Shown here one piece after another: positions 25,249-35,260 of a stretch of DNA of 51,285 nucleotides. Under the pieces are notes generated by a model. The model made no database searches. It was not told the DNA's origin and worked only from the letters and a program-made list of their open reading frames with translations. The position numbers and the translations under genes were made by a program. The first letter of the stretch is position 1. The number at the start of each line of letters is the position of its first letter. The stretch covers positions 1-51,285 of the forward strand of contig JAMPBP010000006.1 in assembly GCA_023666645.1 (NCBI GenBank), given 5' to 3'. The DNA is from Clostridiales bacterium. GTDB lineage: Bacteria; Bacteroidota; Bacteroidia; Bacteroidales; Muribaculaceae.

Positions 25249-25256
25249 TAAAGATA
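25249..25256 (-). promoter_or_regulatory. possible -7 element of the tricorn protease gene
   Basis: Leftward TATCTTTA matches TAnnTTTG except for the last base and lies about 42 bp before the start codon at 25207. No clear -33 TTTG is seen. Confidence 0.35.
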
Positions 25257-25289
25257 CGAAAAAATTAAAAAAACTCAGTTATTTTAATT

Positions 25290-25297
25290 ACTTTTGT
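25290..25297 (+). promoter_or_regulatory. -7 promoter element of the FucP-like gene
   Basis: TACTTTTG fits TAnnTTTG. A transcript from near 25304 reaches the ATG at 25391 after about 87 bases, so the longer frame opening at 25235 cannot be fully transcribed from here. Confidence 0.5.
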
Positions 25298-25390
25298 AGC
25301 CATTACCGCCATGACACCTTCATGGTAGCTCTCTCTGTCAAAAAGAGATTTACTTCCCGCGAGGTCGGGAATAATACAAAGCAAAGGAAA

Positions 25391-26629
25391 ATGACCCAAG
25401 AAAACAGGCAACTCGTTGCCAGAAAATATCTGTTACCGTTTATTCTCATAACCTCACTGTTCTTCATGTGGGGTTTTGCACGTTCTATACTCGATGTGCT
25501 CAACAAGCATTTCCAGGAATCATTGACAATATCCCTTTTTGAGTCGACGATGATTCAGGCCACGACCTATGTGGCCTATGCATTGATGGCTCTTCCTGCC
25601 GGAATCTTCATCACCCGTTATGGCTATCGGCGTGGTGTCGTGATGGGCCTGCTGCTATTTGGCGTGGGTGCCCTTGCGTTTATTCCCGGCGACATGACAG
25701 GATCGTTCGGTGTGTTCCTTACTGCATTATTTGTCATAGGGTGTGGACTGGCAGTGCTGGAGACGGCGGCCAACCCCTATGCCGCAGAACTTGGCAGCCG
25801 CGACACTGCAGCCAGCCGTCTCAACCTTGCTCAATCGTTCAATGGTCTCGGCTGTATATTGGGACCGGTGTTGGTGGGCAATTTTCTATTTACCGGCGAT
25901 GGTGACCAATCGGTGGCATGGCCCTATGCCCTGATGGGAGCGGTGGTGCTCATGGTGGCCTTGATGTTCACCCGCGTGAAACTACCCGAAATCAAGGCCG
26001 ACGGTCATGAGGCTACCGACAAGTCTGACGCCACAGACCGCGGTATTGGAGCCACAATCAGACAGTTGTGGAAATCGACAGGTTTCAGGCTTGGGGTATT
26101 TGCGTTATTCTGCTACGAAATTTCTGAAATATCAATCAACAGTCTCTTCATAAACTATGTTACCGAAGATGGCTGGATGGACAAAGTGACGGCCACCTGG
26201 GTGCTATCATTTGGTGCGCTCGGACTCTTCCTGCTGGCACGCGTGGCAGGTAGCGCGGTGATGAGATATGTCAGCGCTACCAAGGTGCTCGCTGTGTGTG
26301 GTGTGATGACTGTTGCCGGCGCCTTGCTTGTGACTCTCAACCTGGGCTTGCCATCACGTGTCGGACTTTTCATGTGCTACGCTTTTGAAGCCATAATGTT
26401 TCCCACCATTTTTGCCATCACCATAAGCCGCTGTGCCCCCTCCACTACCAAGATAGCTTCATCGTTCCTGATGATGACACCGCTGGGTGGCGCCGTGGGC
26501 ACCTCACTGATGGGGTGGGTAGGAGGTATATCTTCCATGTCGACATCATTCATCGTTCCCACAGCTGGCTATTTGATAGTGTTGATATATGCCATGACCC
26601 TGCTTGTCAAGGGTAGGCTTAAGAATTAA
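25391..26629 (+). CDS. FucP-type sugar:proton symporter (MFS)
   Basis: From the ATG at 25391 the 412-residue protein begins MTQENRQLVARKYLLPFILI and moves straight into helix 1 with LFFMWGFARSILDVLNKHFQ, the signature of the L-fucose permease branch of the MFS. An in-frame ATG at 25235 would add 52 polar residues and precedes the predicted transcription start, so I reject it. CGLAVLETAANPYAAELG and RLNLAQSFNGLGCILGP are further FucP-type blocks. Twelve membrane segments can be counted. The neighbouring downstream gene encodes a PfkB-type kinase, compatible with sugar uptake and phosphorylation, but the sugar is not known. Confidence 0.88.
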   Translation: MTQENRQLVARKYLLPFILITSLFFMWGFARSILDVLNKHFQESLTISLFESTMIQATTYVAYALMALPAGIFITRYGYRRGVVMGLLLFGVGALAFIPGDMTGSFGVFLTALFVIGCGLAVLETAANPYAAELGSRDTAASRLNLAQSFNGLGCILGPVLVGNFLFTGDGDQSVAWPYALMGAVVLMVALMFTRVKLPEIKADGHEATDKSDATDRGIGATIRQLWKSTGFRLGVFALFCYEISEISINSLFINYVTEDGWMDKVTATWVLSFGALGLFLLARVAGSAVMRYVSATKVLAVCGVMTVAGALLVTLNLGLPSRVGLFMCYAFEAIMFPTIFAITISRCAPSTTKIASSFLMMTPLGGAVGTSLMGWVGGISSMSTSFIVPTAGYLIVLIYAMTLLVKGRLKN

Positions 26630-26658
26630 TGAAATTACAAACCGTAGCCTTGTGACAC

Positions 26659-26684
26659 CAATGAAAAGCAATTCCTTTTCATTG
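26659..26684 (+). repeat. perfect 10-bp hairpin between the sugar porter and kinase genes
   Basis: CAATGAAAAG and CTTTTCATTG flank a six-base loop. No T-run follows. It sits 26 bp before the kinase ATG and could lower read-through, protect the upstream mRNA 3' end or be an operator. Confidence 0.45.
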
Positions 26685-26710
26685 TGCAACAGGCTTAAAA
26701 TTTAGAATAA

Positions 26711-27589
26711 ATGACTCAGATATGCTGCATAGGCCACATAACTCTTGATAAAATCATAACACCCCGGCTTGAAACATATATGCCTGGAGGAACAGCGTTC
26801 TACTTTGCCCATGCGCTCTCTCATATGGATCACTCGGAGTTTATGCTTCTTACCTCGGTGGGAGAGTCGGAGATGAAAGCTGTCGACGACATCAGGGCGC
26901 TTGGAATAGAGGTAAAGGTAATACCCAGCCGTAAATCGGTATTCTTCGAGAATAAATATGGCGAAGACCTCAACGACCGCACCCAACGCGTCCTTGCCAA
27001 GGCCGATCCTTTCACCGTCGAAAACCTCAAGGACGCTGAAGCCCGCATCTTCCATCTGGGCACCCTGCTGGCCGATGATTTCTCGCTTGAAGCCATCAAA
27101 CTGCTGTCGACCCGCGGTATAGTATCGGTCGACGCCCAGGGTTACCTTAGGGAGGTGAGGGGTGAACAGGTATATCCCGTTGACTGGACAGGCAAAGAGG
27201 AGGCGCTGAAGTATATCGACATCCTCAAGGCCAACGAAAAAGAGATGGAGACCATTACGGGAGAGACCGACCCCCATCGTGCCGCTCTGAAACTCGCCTC
27301 ATGGGGAGTGAACGAAGTGCTTCTGACTCTTGGAGACCAAGGGTCGCTGATTCTTGCCGATGGTATCTTTTATGAGATTCCGGCCTATACTACCGACAAG
27401 GTTGTCGACGCTACCGGTTGCGGTGACACCTACATGGCCGGCTACCTATACTGCCGCAGCAAGGGATTGGGATATGAGGAGTCTGGACGCTTTGCCGCCG
27501 CAATGTGCACCTTGAAGCTGGCCCATACCGGACCCTTCACCGGAACCGAGGAAATCGTAAGGGAATTGATGGCCACCGAGCAGGAGTGA
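26711..27589 (+). CDS. PfkB-family carbohydrate or nucleoside kinase
   Basis: The 292-residue protein has the ribokinase fold. MPGGTAFYFAHALSHM (about 24-39) is the substrate-side GG motif, and VVDATGCGDTYMAGYLY (232-248) is the ATP/anion-hole signature with catalytic base D239; the usual GAGD reads GCGD. ILKANEKEMETITG is the NE/NxxE-type Mg-binding region. The N-terminus is short and lacks the first lid strand seen in some ribokinases. Substrate is not predictable. It follows the FucP-like porter by 81 bp across a hairpin, so linkage of sugar uptake and phosphorylation is possible. Confidence 0.88.
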   Translation: MTQICCIGHITLDKIITPRLETYMPGGTAFYFAHALSHMDHSEFMLLTSVGESEMKAVDDIRALGIEVKVIPSRKSVFFENKYGEDLNDRTQRVLAKADPFTVENLKDAEARIFHLGTLLADDFSLEAIKLLSTRGIVSVDAQGYLREVRGEQVYPVDWTGKEEALKYIDILKANEKEMETITGETDPHRAALKLASWGVNEVLLTLGDQGSLILADGIFYEIPAYTTDKVVDATGCGDTYMAGYLYCRSKGLGYEESGRFAAAMCTLKLAHTGPFTGTEEIVRELMATEQE

Positions 27590-27610
27590 CCCTGTTAAAC
27601 CCTCACGGTG

Positions 27611-27641
27611 TTGCATACAAGATGGTTATTTTGTAACTTTG
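27611..27641 (+). promoter_or_regulatory. metG promoter
   Basis: TTGC (27611-27614) and TAACTTTG (27634-27641) are 19 bp apart. Transcription near 27648 leaves a leader of about 22 bases before the metG ATG at 27670. Confidence 0.6.
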
Positions 27642-27669
27642 AAAACTCAACTGAAAAAGCACGATATCA

Positions 27670-29712
27670 ATGGATAAGAAGTTCAAACGCACGCTGGTAA
27701 CGACAGCATTGCCTTATGCCAACGGGCCGGTGCACATAGGTCATCTGGCCGGAGTTTATGTACCCGCCGACATTTATACACGCTATCTGCGCCTCAAGGG
27801 CGAAGATGTGGTCATGATCGGTGGCAGCGACGAGCATGGTGTTCCAATCACGATCAAAGCCAAGAAAGAAGGGGTCACACCACAGGACATCGTAGACCGC
27901 TACCACGCCATTATCAAGGATTCCATGACCGAGCTCGGCATCTCTTTCGACATATATTCACGCACTACTTCCAAGATTCATTCCGAGACAGCATCTGAAT
28001 TTTTCAAACGGCTGTATGACAAAGGTGAATTTGTCGAGAAGACATCGATGCAGCTATATGACGAGAAAGCCGGACAATTCCTTGCCGACCGCTACGTAAC
28101 CGGAGAGTGTCCCCATTGCCACTTTGAGCACGCTTATGGCGACCAGTGTGAGAAGTGCGGTACATCGCTCAATGCCACCGACCTCATCAATCCCCGCAGC
28201 GCCATAACCGGAAATGCACCGATACTGCGCGAGACAAAGCATTGGTATCTGCCTCTGGACAAGTGGGAGAGTGCTCTGAGCAAGTGGATTCTCGAAGGAC
28301 ACAAGGAGTGGAAGACCAATGTCTATGGCCAGTGCAAGTCATGGATTGACATGGGGCTGCAGCCACGCGCCGTGAGCCGCGACCTCGACTGGGGTGTACC
28401 TGTGCCAGTGGAGGGTGCTGAGGGCAAAGTCTTGTATGTGTGGTTTGACGCTCCCATAGGCTATATATCAAACACCAAGGAACTGCTGCCCGACAGCTGG
28501 GAAAAATATTGGAAAGATCCCGAGACACGCGTCATAAACTTCATAGGCAAGGACAACATCGTGTTCCATTGCATCGTGTTCCCTGCCATGCTCATGGCCT
28601 ATGGTGACAATTTCCAGCTTCCCGACAATGTGCCCGCCAATGAGTTCCTCAACCTCGAGGGTGACAAGATATCCACCTCGCGCAACTGGGCAGTGTGGTT
28701 GCACGAATACCTGCGCGACTTTGAAGGCAAACAGGACGTGCTGAGATATGTCCTGACAGCCAATGCCCCCGAGACCAAAGACAACGACTTCACATGGGCC
28801 GATTTCCAGCAGCGCAACAACTCTGAACTGGTAGCCATTCTCGGCAACTTCGTGAACCGCGTGCTCGTGCTCACCCACAAATACTACGGTGGGGTGGTAC
28901 CCGTTGCCGGTGAATATACCGAAATAGAGCGCGACACCTATACCGAGCTCGCTGAGATAAAGCAGCGTCTGAGCGGCTATCTCGACACATTCCATTTCAG
29001 GGAAGCTCTGAAGGAGGCCATGAACATAGCCCGTCTGGGCAACCGATACCTGCAAGAAACTGAGCCCTGGAAACTTGCAAAGACCGATATGGAGCGCGTA
29101 GCCACCGTGATGTACACATCGATACAGCTGTGTGCCAATATCGCTATCGCTTTCGAGCCTTTCCTCCCGTTCATGAGTGGAAAGTTGTCGTCAACACTCC
29201 ACCTCGACAATATGAGCTGGGACCAGATGGGAAGCAACGATATCGTGGCTGCCGGTACCGAGATAGGAGCGCCTGAGCTGCTGTTTGAAAAAATCGAGGA
29301 CTCGGCCATACAGGCCCAACTCGACCGCCTTGCACGCATCAAGGAGGAGAACAAAGTTAACCAGTGGCAGCCGGCACCGGTACAGGAGGCTACCGACTTT
29401 GACACTTTCATGAAACTCGATATAAGGGTAGGAACCGTCAAGGAATGCTGCAAGGTTCCCAAAGCCGATAAACTGCTGCAGTTTACCATTGACGATGGGA
29501 TGGGCGACCGCACCATAGTCTCGGGAATAGCAAAGTATTATCAACCTGAGGACCTCGTGGGCAAACAGGTGTGCTTCATCGCCAATTTCCCGCCCCGTAA
29601 ACTCAAAGGCGTCGAGTCGCAAGGCATGATTCTATCGGCCGAGAATGCCGACGGCACTCTCGTGGTTGTCGGACCCACAGGCCCTGTAACTCCCGGTGCA
29701 CAAGTAAAATAA
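27670..29712 (+). CDS. metG: methionyl-tRNA synthetase with C-terminal tRNA-binding domain
   Basis: The 680-residue enzyme charges tRNA-Met. The Rossmann domain begins with [16 protein letters not shown] (HIGH at 22-25). Zinc-binding pairs follow ([18 protein letters not shown]), and KISTSRNW is the KMSKS-loop equivalent. The anticodon-binding helical domain includes [15 protein letters not shown]. The last 110 residues are an EMAP-type tRNA-binding domain ([25 protein letters not shown] written in family order, ending [15 protein letters not shown]), which also mediates dimerisation. Length is normal for this class. Its TAA stop overlaps the ATG of the asparaginase gene by one base. Confidence 0.98.
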   Translation: MDKKFKRTLVTTALPYANGPVHIGHLAGVYVPADIYTRYLRLKGEDVVMIGGSDEHGVPITIKAKKEGVTPQDIVDRYHAIIKDSMTELGISFDIYSRTTSKIHSETASEFFKRLYDKGEFVEKTSMQLYDEKAGQFLADRYVTGECPHCHFEHAYGDQCEKCGTSLNATDLINPRSAITGNAPILRETKHWYLPLDKWESALSKWILEGHKEWKTNVYGQCKSWIDMGLQPRAVSRDLDWGVPVPVEGAEGKVLYVWFDAPIGYISNTKELLPDSWEKYWKDPETRVINFIGKDNIVFHCIVFPAMLMAYGDNFQLPDNVPANEFLNLEGDKISTSRNWAVWLHEYLRDFEGKQDVLRYVLTANAPETKDNDFTWADFQQRNNSELVAILGNFVNRVLVLTHKYYGGVVPVAGEYTEIERDTYTELAEIKQRLSGYLDTFHFREALKEAMNIARLGNRYLQETEPWKLAKTDMERVATVMYTSIQLCANIAIAFEPFLPFMSGKLSSTLHLDNMSWDQMGSNDIVAAGTEIGAPELLFEKIEDSAIQAQLDRLARIKEENKVNQWQPAPVQEATDFDTFMKLDIRVGTVKECCKVPKADKLLQFTIDDGMGDRTIVSGIAKYYQPEDLVGKQVCFIANFPPRKLKGVESQGMILSAENADGTLVVVGPTGPVTPGAQVK

Positions 29713-30767
29713 TGGATTTATTACGATTCAACCATAAAGCCCGTATACTCATCATATATACAGGCGGTACGATAGGTATGATTGAGGATCCCGTCACCGG
29801 GACCCTCAAGCCTTTCGACTTCGATCATCTCATTGACAACGTGCCCCGCATAAAGAAGCTCGACTTTGAGATTGACAACCTACAGTTTGACCCACCCATC
29901 GATTCCAGCGACATGAATCCCGACCACTGGGACTCGATAGCGAGGGCCATTGCCGACAACTATGAACAGTATGACGGATTTGTAGTGTTGCATGGTACCG
30001 ACACTATGGCCTATACAGCCTCGGCATTGTCGTTCATGCTCGAGAATCTCAACAAGCCGGTGATTATCACAGGCTCTCAACTCCCCATGTGTGAGGTACG
30101 CACCGATGGTGAGGAAAATCTTATCACAGCCTTGCAGCTCGCTGCAGCCACTATCGGTGAGGGGCATACAACCCCAATGATTCAGGAGGTGGCAATACTC
30201 TTTGAGAACTATCTGTGGCGCGGTAACCGCTCTACAAAGATGAGTGCCGACAACTTCAATGCCTTCAAAAGCAACAACTATCCTAAACTGGCCCAGATAG
30301 GCCTTGCAATCCATTTCAACGAGGAAGCCTTGTGGCGTTTACCTTTCACCCGACCGTTGGCTGTGAGATATGGCATGGACCGCGCTGTGACATTCATCGA
30401 TGTTTTCCCTGGGCTCACTCCCGAGTCGTTGCGATATCAACTTAACATGCCTGGCGTGAAAGGTGTGATTCTCAAGACCTATGGAGCCGGCAATGGACCC
30501 ACAGCCAAGTGGTTCTATGATGCCATAAGCGAGGCTATAGAGCGTGGAATCGTGATTCTCAATGTAACACAATGCCCCAACGGTGGAGTGCACGACAAAC
30601 GCTATTTTTCGGGCGACCGCCTTGCCACTGCCGGTGTGATCTCAGGCCATGACATCACCAGCGAAGCCGCCATCACAAAGATGATGTTCCTCTTTGGACA
30701 AGGTCTCAAAGCCGAGGAGGTGAAGCGCGAACTGCACACCAGCCTCTGTGGTGAGATGACCGTATAG
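29712..30767 (+). CDS. ansA: type I (cytoplasmic) L-asparaginase
   Basis: The 351-residue enzyme hydrolyses L-asparagine to aspartate and ammonia. The two active-site threonine motifs are present: IIYTGGTIGMIED with T20 and VVLHGTDTMAYTASAL with T96-D97. ITGSQLPMCEVRTDGEENL and the C-terminal TQCPNGGVH are further family blocks. There is no signal peptide, and the residue pattern fits the dimeric EcAI-like type I enzymes. The start codon shares a base with the stop of metG, so the two are translated in tandem. Confidence 0.95.
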   Translation: MDLLRFNHKARILIIYTGGTIGMIEDPVTGTLKPFDFDHLIDNVPRIKKLDFEIDNLQFDPPIDSSDMNPDHWDSIARAIADNYEQYDGFVVLHGTDTMAYTASALSFMLENLNKPVIITGSQLPMCEVRTDGEENLITALQLAAATIGEGHTTPMIQEVAILFENYLWRGNRSTKMSADNFNAFKSNNYPKLAQIGLAIHFNEEALWRLPFTRPLAVRYGMDRAVTFIDVFPGLTPESLRYQLNMPGVKGVILKTYGAGNGPTAKWFYDAISEAIERGIVILNVTQCPNGGVHDKRYFSGDRLATAGVISGHDITSEAAITKMMFLFGQGLKAEEVKRELHTSLCGEMTV

Positions 30768-30792
30768 GCAAGATTCCCTATTGGACCTCTTT

Positions 30793-31518
30793 ATGTTCCA
30801 ACACCTCGACTGCATTGCTCTAAGGCTTGTGAGGCACACCGACCGCCACTCTATACTCAGTGCCTATACACGTCAACGCGGACGCCTGTCATTCCTCGTA
30901 TCGGCCGGCAACGGTCGTGAAGCAGCGCGCAGGCGTGCCATGCTTATGCCTGGAAGCCGATTCCAATGTGTGGCCGACATCAAGGACACCGACCGCCTCC
31001 CGCTCATGCGTGAAGTCTTGCTCAGGGGAAACACCGCCCCGGGAGGAGATGCCGTGAAATCGGCCGTGACGCTATTCCTGGCCGATTTTTTGAACACACT
31101 GCTACGCGACTCGATGCCCGATGCCCTCATGTTTGATTTTTGCGACAATATGCTCGATTTTTACTCACGGTCGAGTTACGGAAATGGATCTGCCAATTTC
31201 CATCTGCTCTTTATGATCAAGATGATGCACTTTGCAGGCATAGAACCCGATGTGTCGACATGGAGCAAGGGAAGTCTCTTTGACATGGTCGATGGTATAT
31301 ACCGCACATCGGCACCAATGCACGGACGATACCTCGAGCGCAACGAAGCCCAACTGTCGCGTTTGCTACTGCGCATGAATCTGAGAAACCTGCGATACTG
31401 GAAATTTTCGGCCGTTGAGCGCAATGCGATACTCGACCGCCTGATGGAATATTACTCCCTCCACTTCGCCTCCCTGCAGTCAATGAAATCGCTCGATGTG
31501 TTGCGCTCACTATTCTGA
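30793..31518 (+). CDS. recO: DNA repair protein RecO
   Basis: The 241-residue protein starts with the OB-fold typical of RecO (MFQHLDCIALRLVRHTDRHS, ILSAYTRQRGRLSFLVS). The C-terminal helical part holds LLFMIKMMHFAGIEPDV, where a zinc site would be in some species; no Cys cluster is visible here. RecO loads RecA onto SSB-covered DNA with RecR. I prefer the ATG at 30793; a TTG four codons upstream (30781) is an alternative. It lies 25 bp after ansA. Confidence 0.85.
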   Translation: MFQHLDCIALRLVRHTDRHSILSAYTRQRGRLSFLVSAGNGREAARRRAMLMPGSRFQCVADIKDTDRLPLMREVLLRGNTAPGGDAVKSAVTLFLADFLNTLLRDSMPDALMFDFCDNMLDFYSRSSYGNGSANFHLLFMIKMMHFAGIEPDVSTWSKGSLFDMVDGIYRTSAPMHGRYLERNEAQLSRLLLRMNLRNLRYWKFSAVERNAILDRLMEYYSLHFASLQSMKSLDVLRSLF

Positions 31519-31574
31519 CAGGGACAGCGCCACAGGTGCTCCACCGCCCCCGTTTCCTACCTTCATAAAGAAAG

Positions 31575-31622
31575 AACCTTCAAGCTTCGCAAGACGATGT
31601 GCGACTTGGAAACTTGAAGGTT
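31575..31622. terminator. possible bidirectional terminator or 3'-end hairpin after recO
   Basis: A 10-bp perfect stem (31575-31584 with 31613-31622) encloses 28 bases that can pair further. The flanks are AT-rich but lack a clean T-run. It stands between the convergent recO and beta-barrel genes. Confidence 0.5.
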
Positions 31623-31689
31623 ATATCACTAATTATTTTATCTACAGGTTAGAAAGTTGAAATTACCTGCACTGTAGAATATCACTGTC

Positions 31690-32226
31690 TTAGAAATTCA
31701 CATAGAATCCCAAAGACAGGTCGAGTGTGCTGAAGTCGAAACCGATAGTCTCGGGGCGTATATCTTTGCCGGCATCATTTCCTCCACGATAACCCAGGAA
31801 GCCGAAGTGGGCTACAAGACCAAATTTGTCGGTGACATCAAAGGCGACACCCGGCTTCAGTCCTATCTCAAACAGTGTGGCTGTATCGGAGCTATGGTCA
31901 TCAACCTTGGCTTTTCCAAATCCCAGACCGAAACCACCGTCGACAAACAGTTTTACTTTCTCATACCTGAAGTAGTTGTAGCGGGCATAAGGAGCAATGG
32001 CAAAGATGTTGACCTTCAACCCGTCATTATAGGTGTGCTGGTAGCCTATCTCTGTTCCAAAGGCCCATTCGTCGCTGTAATTGTAGCCAATCTCAGGACT
32101 TACCTTGATGTCAGTGACATTGTCGGAAATGTTGCGTTGCAAACCGATTGATCCTCCTACATAGAGTTGAGCCGAAGCTGCCAGCGAGGCGAGCATAAGA
32201 GCAGCGCCAAGAAAAAGTCTCTTCAT
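31690..32226 (-). CDS. outer-membrane beta-barrel protein (OmpX/OmpW-like)
   Basis: The 178-residue product has a signal peptide (MKRLFLGAALMLASLAASAQ) and then alternating amphipathic strands typical of an eight-stranded barrel: YVGGSIGLQRNIS, VSPEIGYNYSDEWAFGTEIG, IFAIAPYARYNYFRYEKVKLF, FGLVAHFGFLGYRG. It ends in an aromatic strand with terminal Phe (LSLGFYVNF), the usual BAM targeting signal. Specific function cannot be assigned. It stands alone and leftward between recO and fbp. Confidence 0.85.
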   Translation of the reverse strand: MKRLFLGAALMLASLAASAQLYVGGSIGLQRNISDNVTDIKVSPEIGYNYSDEWAFGTEIGYQHTYNDGLKVNIFAIAPYARYNYFRYEKVKLFVDGGFGLGFGKAKVDDHSSDTATLFEIGLKPGVAFDVTDKFGLVAHFGFLGYRGGNDAGKDIRPETIGFDFSTLDLSLGFYVNF

Positions 32227-32361
32227 AATATAAATAGTGAAATGTTAATGAAATATTTCTATTCTCTTGAAAAAACATTGTTTAACATCTAAACAAAGAA
32301 AGAATGGAATTGTTCACCAACAGTATCATTGTTGCCGCTGACTTTGTTTTGCTGTGATCGC

Positions 32362-34368
32362 TCAGCTGCGTTCTTTTAGCAGGCCGTGGTTGTAGGCGTA
32401 GAGCAGCTGTGTGAGCTCGTCAATCTGTGCTTGTATCTCGCGTCCTTTGTCGGTGTCACGCACCCGCTGCCTGTGGTTGGAGAGCTCGACAATCTGGGTG
32501 GTGCCAAGGATATCGGTACCCTTGCGCACTGACTCCTCGGCCGATGTGAATGGCTCATGCTCCACAAGCTCCAGGCCGCGGCTGTGATAAACGAGGGTGA
32601 AGCCGGCTATTCCAGTGGTGTGATGGTAGGGTTTGGAAAAGCCTCCGTCGATTACCAGCAACTTGCCGTTGGCTCTCACGGGATTCTCTCCATTGCCTAC
32701 TCTCACCGGCACATGGCCATTGATGATGTGGCGGTGGGTGCCGGTCACTCCAAAGGAGTCGAGGATATAGTCGCATACAGCCTCGTTGTTGCGCAATGTG
32801 TAGTAGGCACCCTTCTCCTCTACGTGGGTACTCTTGTCGTCGATGAAATAGCGCTCAAATGTGGTCATGCGCGATTTATCGAACAAGGGTGAATCAGCTC
32901 CACACCACAGGTACCAGAAGTAATCGCGGGCAAAGTCACGCTTCTCAGCCTCAGTGTCATCGTTGAATGCGGCGCGCATCATCATGCCGATACGATACAA
33001 CAGTTCGCGGCCTGAAAATTTCTCACCCATGAGGTCGACATCTTTCAGCGTGCCGTCGGCATTGAGTGGCACCGAGGCATGGAACAACAGGTTGGAATTG
33101 ACTATGGAATACATACAGCCGTGGGAGAACAGACACTTGACATGCTGCTTGAGTTTCTCGCTGACTGTAAACGAATGGCGCAGTCGTTCCACAACATTGG
33201 CTTCCTCGGGCGACAACCGGTAGGGGTCGTGAGGGTCGATTGTGGGGAAATTCCTGTCGCCCAACTCATACTCCTTGCCGTCGATGGTAATGGTACCCTT
33301 GTCAAGGTTCATCTTGTCGAGCAGACGCCGGTCGCTCATGTTCCACTCGGGGCGCTTGTCGATCATGGCTCCCTCGAGTTTGAACTGTATCACGGCTATC
33401 GCCTTGTGCATGCGTGCGAGCAACATGCGGGTTTTCTCATCGGGAGCCATGTCGGCGTCCTGAAATTTCACCTGAAAGCGGTCACACGGATCATCGCCAT
33501 AGGCCTCCATTGCAAGAGTCACCAATGGCACGAGATTTATGCCGTAGCCATCTTCAAGGGTGGCCATGTTGCCATATCTGAGTGACAGACGCACCACATT
33601 GGCGATACAGCACTCATTGCCGGCGGCAGCCCCCATCCACAATGCGTCATGATTGCCCCACTGCATGTCATAGTGACTGTAGTCACACAGCATGTCCATT
33701 ATCTTGTGGGCTCCGGGACCGCGGTCAAATATATCACCGAGAATGTGCAACTGGTCGATACTCAGACGCTGTATCACACTGCTTATGGCAGCGATGAAGG
33801 CTCCTACCTGGCCTGTGGTGATTATCGTCTCGATAATGCGCGAGAAGTAGGCCTGCTTGTTGTTGTCATCGTGGTCCTCGTGAAGAAGTTCCTCGATGAT
33901 ATAAGCAAATTCCCGGGGCAAGGCTTTGCGCACCTTTGAACGGGTATATTTGGATGACACCGAGCGGCACACCTCGATGAGACGATGGAGGGTGTCGACA
34001 TAGAATTGGGTCATGTCGCGGCCATTGTGCTGTTCTTTGATGAGGTCGAGTTTGCGATGGGGATAGTATATGAGGGTACACAGCGATCTTATCTCGGTGT
34101 CGCTGAGTGTCCCGGCATACAGTTCCCTCACCTTGCGGCGTATGTTGCCCGAGGCGTTGCGCAATATGTGTCTGAATGCCTGATACTCGCCATGGAGATC
34201 GGCGACAAAGTGTTCGGTGCCCTTGGGCAGATTGAGGATTGCCTCGAGATTGATTATCTCGGTGGCAGCAGCGCCGGCTGTAGGGAAACTTTGTGCGAGC
34301 AACTCGAGCACGCGGCGGTCGGTGCTGGTGCTGCTAAGCGCTTTCTCTTCGTAACTGTTGTTCATCAT
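32362..34368 (-). CDS. fbp: class III fructose-1,6-bisphosphatase
   Basis: The 668-residue enzyme dephosphorylates fructose-1,6-bisphosphate in gluconeogenesis. It has a calcineurin-like phosphoesterase core split by inserts: FVADLHGEYQAF (D57, H59), LHILGDIFDRGPGAHKIMD (about 205-223) and QWGNHDALWMGAAAG (about 235-249), with late GHVPVRVGNGENP near residue 570. This large class III type is the standard FBPase of Bacteroidota and Firmicutes. The gene starts 1 bp after the TatD gene ends, at the end of the hemD-rnpA-yidD series, so it likely shares that transcript. Confidence 0.95.
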   Translation of the reverse strand: MMNNSYEEKALSSTSTDRRVLELLAQSFPTAGAAATEIINLEAILNLPKGTEHFVADLHGEYQAFRHILRNASGNIRRKVRELYAGTLSDTEIRSLCTLIYYPHRKLDLIKEQHNGRDMTQFYVDTLHRLIEVCRSVSSKYTRSKVRKALPREFAYIIEELLHEDHDDNNKQAYFSRIIETIITTGQVGAFIAAISSVIQRLSIDQLHILGDIFDRGPGAHKIMDMLCDYSHYDMQWGNHDALWMGAAAGNECCIANVVRLSLRYGNMATLEDGYGINLVPLVTLAMEAYGDDPCDRFQVKFQDADMAPDEKTRMLLARMHKAIAVIQFKLEGAMIDKRPEWNMSDRRLLDKMNLDKGTITIDGKEYELGDRNFPTIDPHDPYRLSPEEANVVERLRHSFTVSEKLKQHVKCLFSHGCMYSIVNSNLLFHASVPLNADGTLKDVDLMGEKFSGRELLYRIGMMMRAAFNDDTEAEKRDFARDYFWYLWCGADSPLFDKSRMTTFERYFIDDKSTHVEEKGAYYTLRNNEAVCDYILDSFGVTGTHRHIINGHVPVRVGNGENPVRANGKLLVIDGGFSKPYHHTTGIAGFTLVYHSRGLELVEHEPFTSAEESVRKGTDILGTTQIVELSNHRQRVRDTDKGREIQAQIDELTQLLYAYNHGLLKERS

Positions 34369-34369
34369 A

Positions 34370-35005
34370 TCATGAAATGTGATTCTTCTCTAAAAAACGT
34401 GCGAGCGACTGTCCAGGTTCAAAGTCTTTCCCGTCGAGCCGGCTTCTTACGCGTTGTGCTATCATAGCTATGGGCATCACTGACATATCGGTCTCGACCA
34501 GCAACCTCTCTGGCGGGATAACACGGGCAGCCTCGGGGTTGAAATGCTCGCCCAGCGACAGGTAGAAACCGTTGCAGGCCAACTGCCGGGCCAGTGCCGG
34601 GCCACCTCTGAAACCATGTATGCCCCATGGCAGGCGTGGTTTCATCCGTTTCTTCAATGCAAGAAGCTGATCCCACGCCTTGACACAATGCAGGATGAGA
34701 GGTTTCTCCAATTGCTCGCTGAGCTCGACATGGCGTGTCAATATCTCCAGTTGACATTCCATATTCCCCCCCTTCAACTTGTCAAGACCGGTCTCACCTA
34801 TAGCCACGACCTGTGGGAAGGTGGCCACTTGGGCAAGCATGTCGAGATCCTTGTCGTCGGCAGCTGCCGTTGACCAAGGGTGTATCCCCACCGACATCAC
34901 CACATCGGGATTGCATGCCATCACCTGGCCGGCCGTGCAAGGCTCGACCGATACTATGGCATCGGTGGCTTGAATGTTATGGCTATGGAAGTTGGTAAGT
35001 ATCAT
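34370..35005 (-). CDS. TatD-family metal-dependent hydrolase
   Basis: The 211-residue amidohydrolase-fold protein shows the metal ligands of TatD nucleases: NFHSHN (H7, H9), AIGETGLDK (E71), LILHCVKAWD (H106), WGIHGFRGGP (H130) and VETDMS (D173). TatD proteins are 3'-5' exonucleases or deoxyribonucleases in DNA repair. It is shorter than the usual 255-260 residues, as in several Bacteroidota members. It lies 24 bp after yidD and directly before fbp. Confidence 0.88.
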   Translation of the reverse strand: MILTNFHSHNIQATDAIVSVEPCTAGQVMACNPDVVMSVGIHPWSTAAADDKDLDMLAQVATFPQVVAIGETGLDKLKGGNMECQLEILTRHVELSEQLEKPLILHCVKAWDQLLALKKRMKPRLPWGIHGFRGGPALARQLACNGFYLSLGEHFNPEAARVIPPERLLVETDMSVMPIAMIAQRVRSRLDGKDFEPGQSLARFLEKNHIS

Positions 35006-35029
35006 GGTATAGAGGTTTCAGGAGGGGAG

Positions 35030-35260
35030 TCAGGGCACCGGGTCATAACCGCTGCCTCCCCATGGGTGGCAACGCAACAACCGCCGCAATGTAAGCCAGC
35101 CTCCCTTGAGAGCCCCGTGCCGTCGCAAGGCCTCGAGGGCATATTCAGAGCATGTGGGGGTAAAACGACAACATGAGGGAAACATGGGCGATATGGCACC
35201 TCTATAAAACATAACGGGCCATGACATGATCCGTGCAAGCCATTTGTCAATCTCTTTCAT
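35030..35260 (-). CDS. yidD: YidD membrane protein insertion efficiency factor
   Basis: The 76-residue protein contains the full family core: [18 protein letters not shown], the cysteine motif [17 protein letters not shown], and [18 protein letters not shown]. YidD sits at the inner membrane and aids YidC-dependent insertion. The start overlaps the rnpA end by 14 bp, the conserved rnpA-yidD coupling. Confidence 0.96.
   Translation of the reverse strand: MKEIDKWLARIMSWPVMFYRGAISPMFPSCCRFTPTCSEYALEALRRHGALKGGWLTLRRLLRCHPWGGSGYDPVP

Noticed and set aside
25235-25390. 52-codon N-terminal extension of the FucP-like porter
   Set aside because: Polar, unlike the family, and the first part lies upstream of the predicted transcription start.
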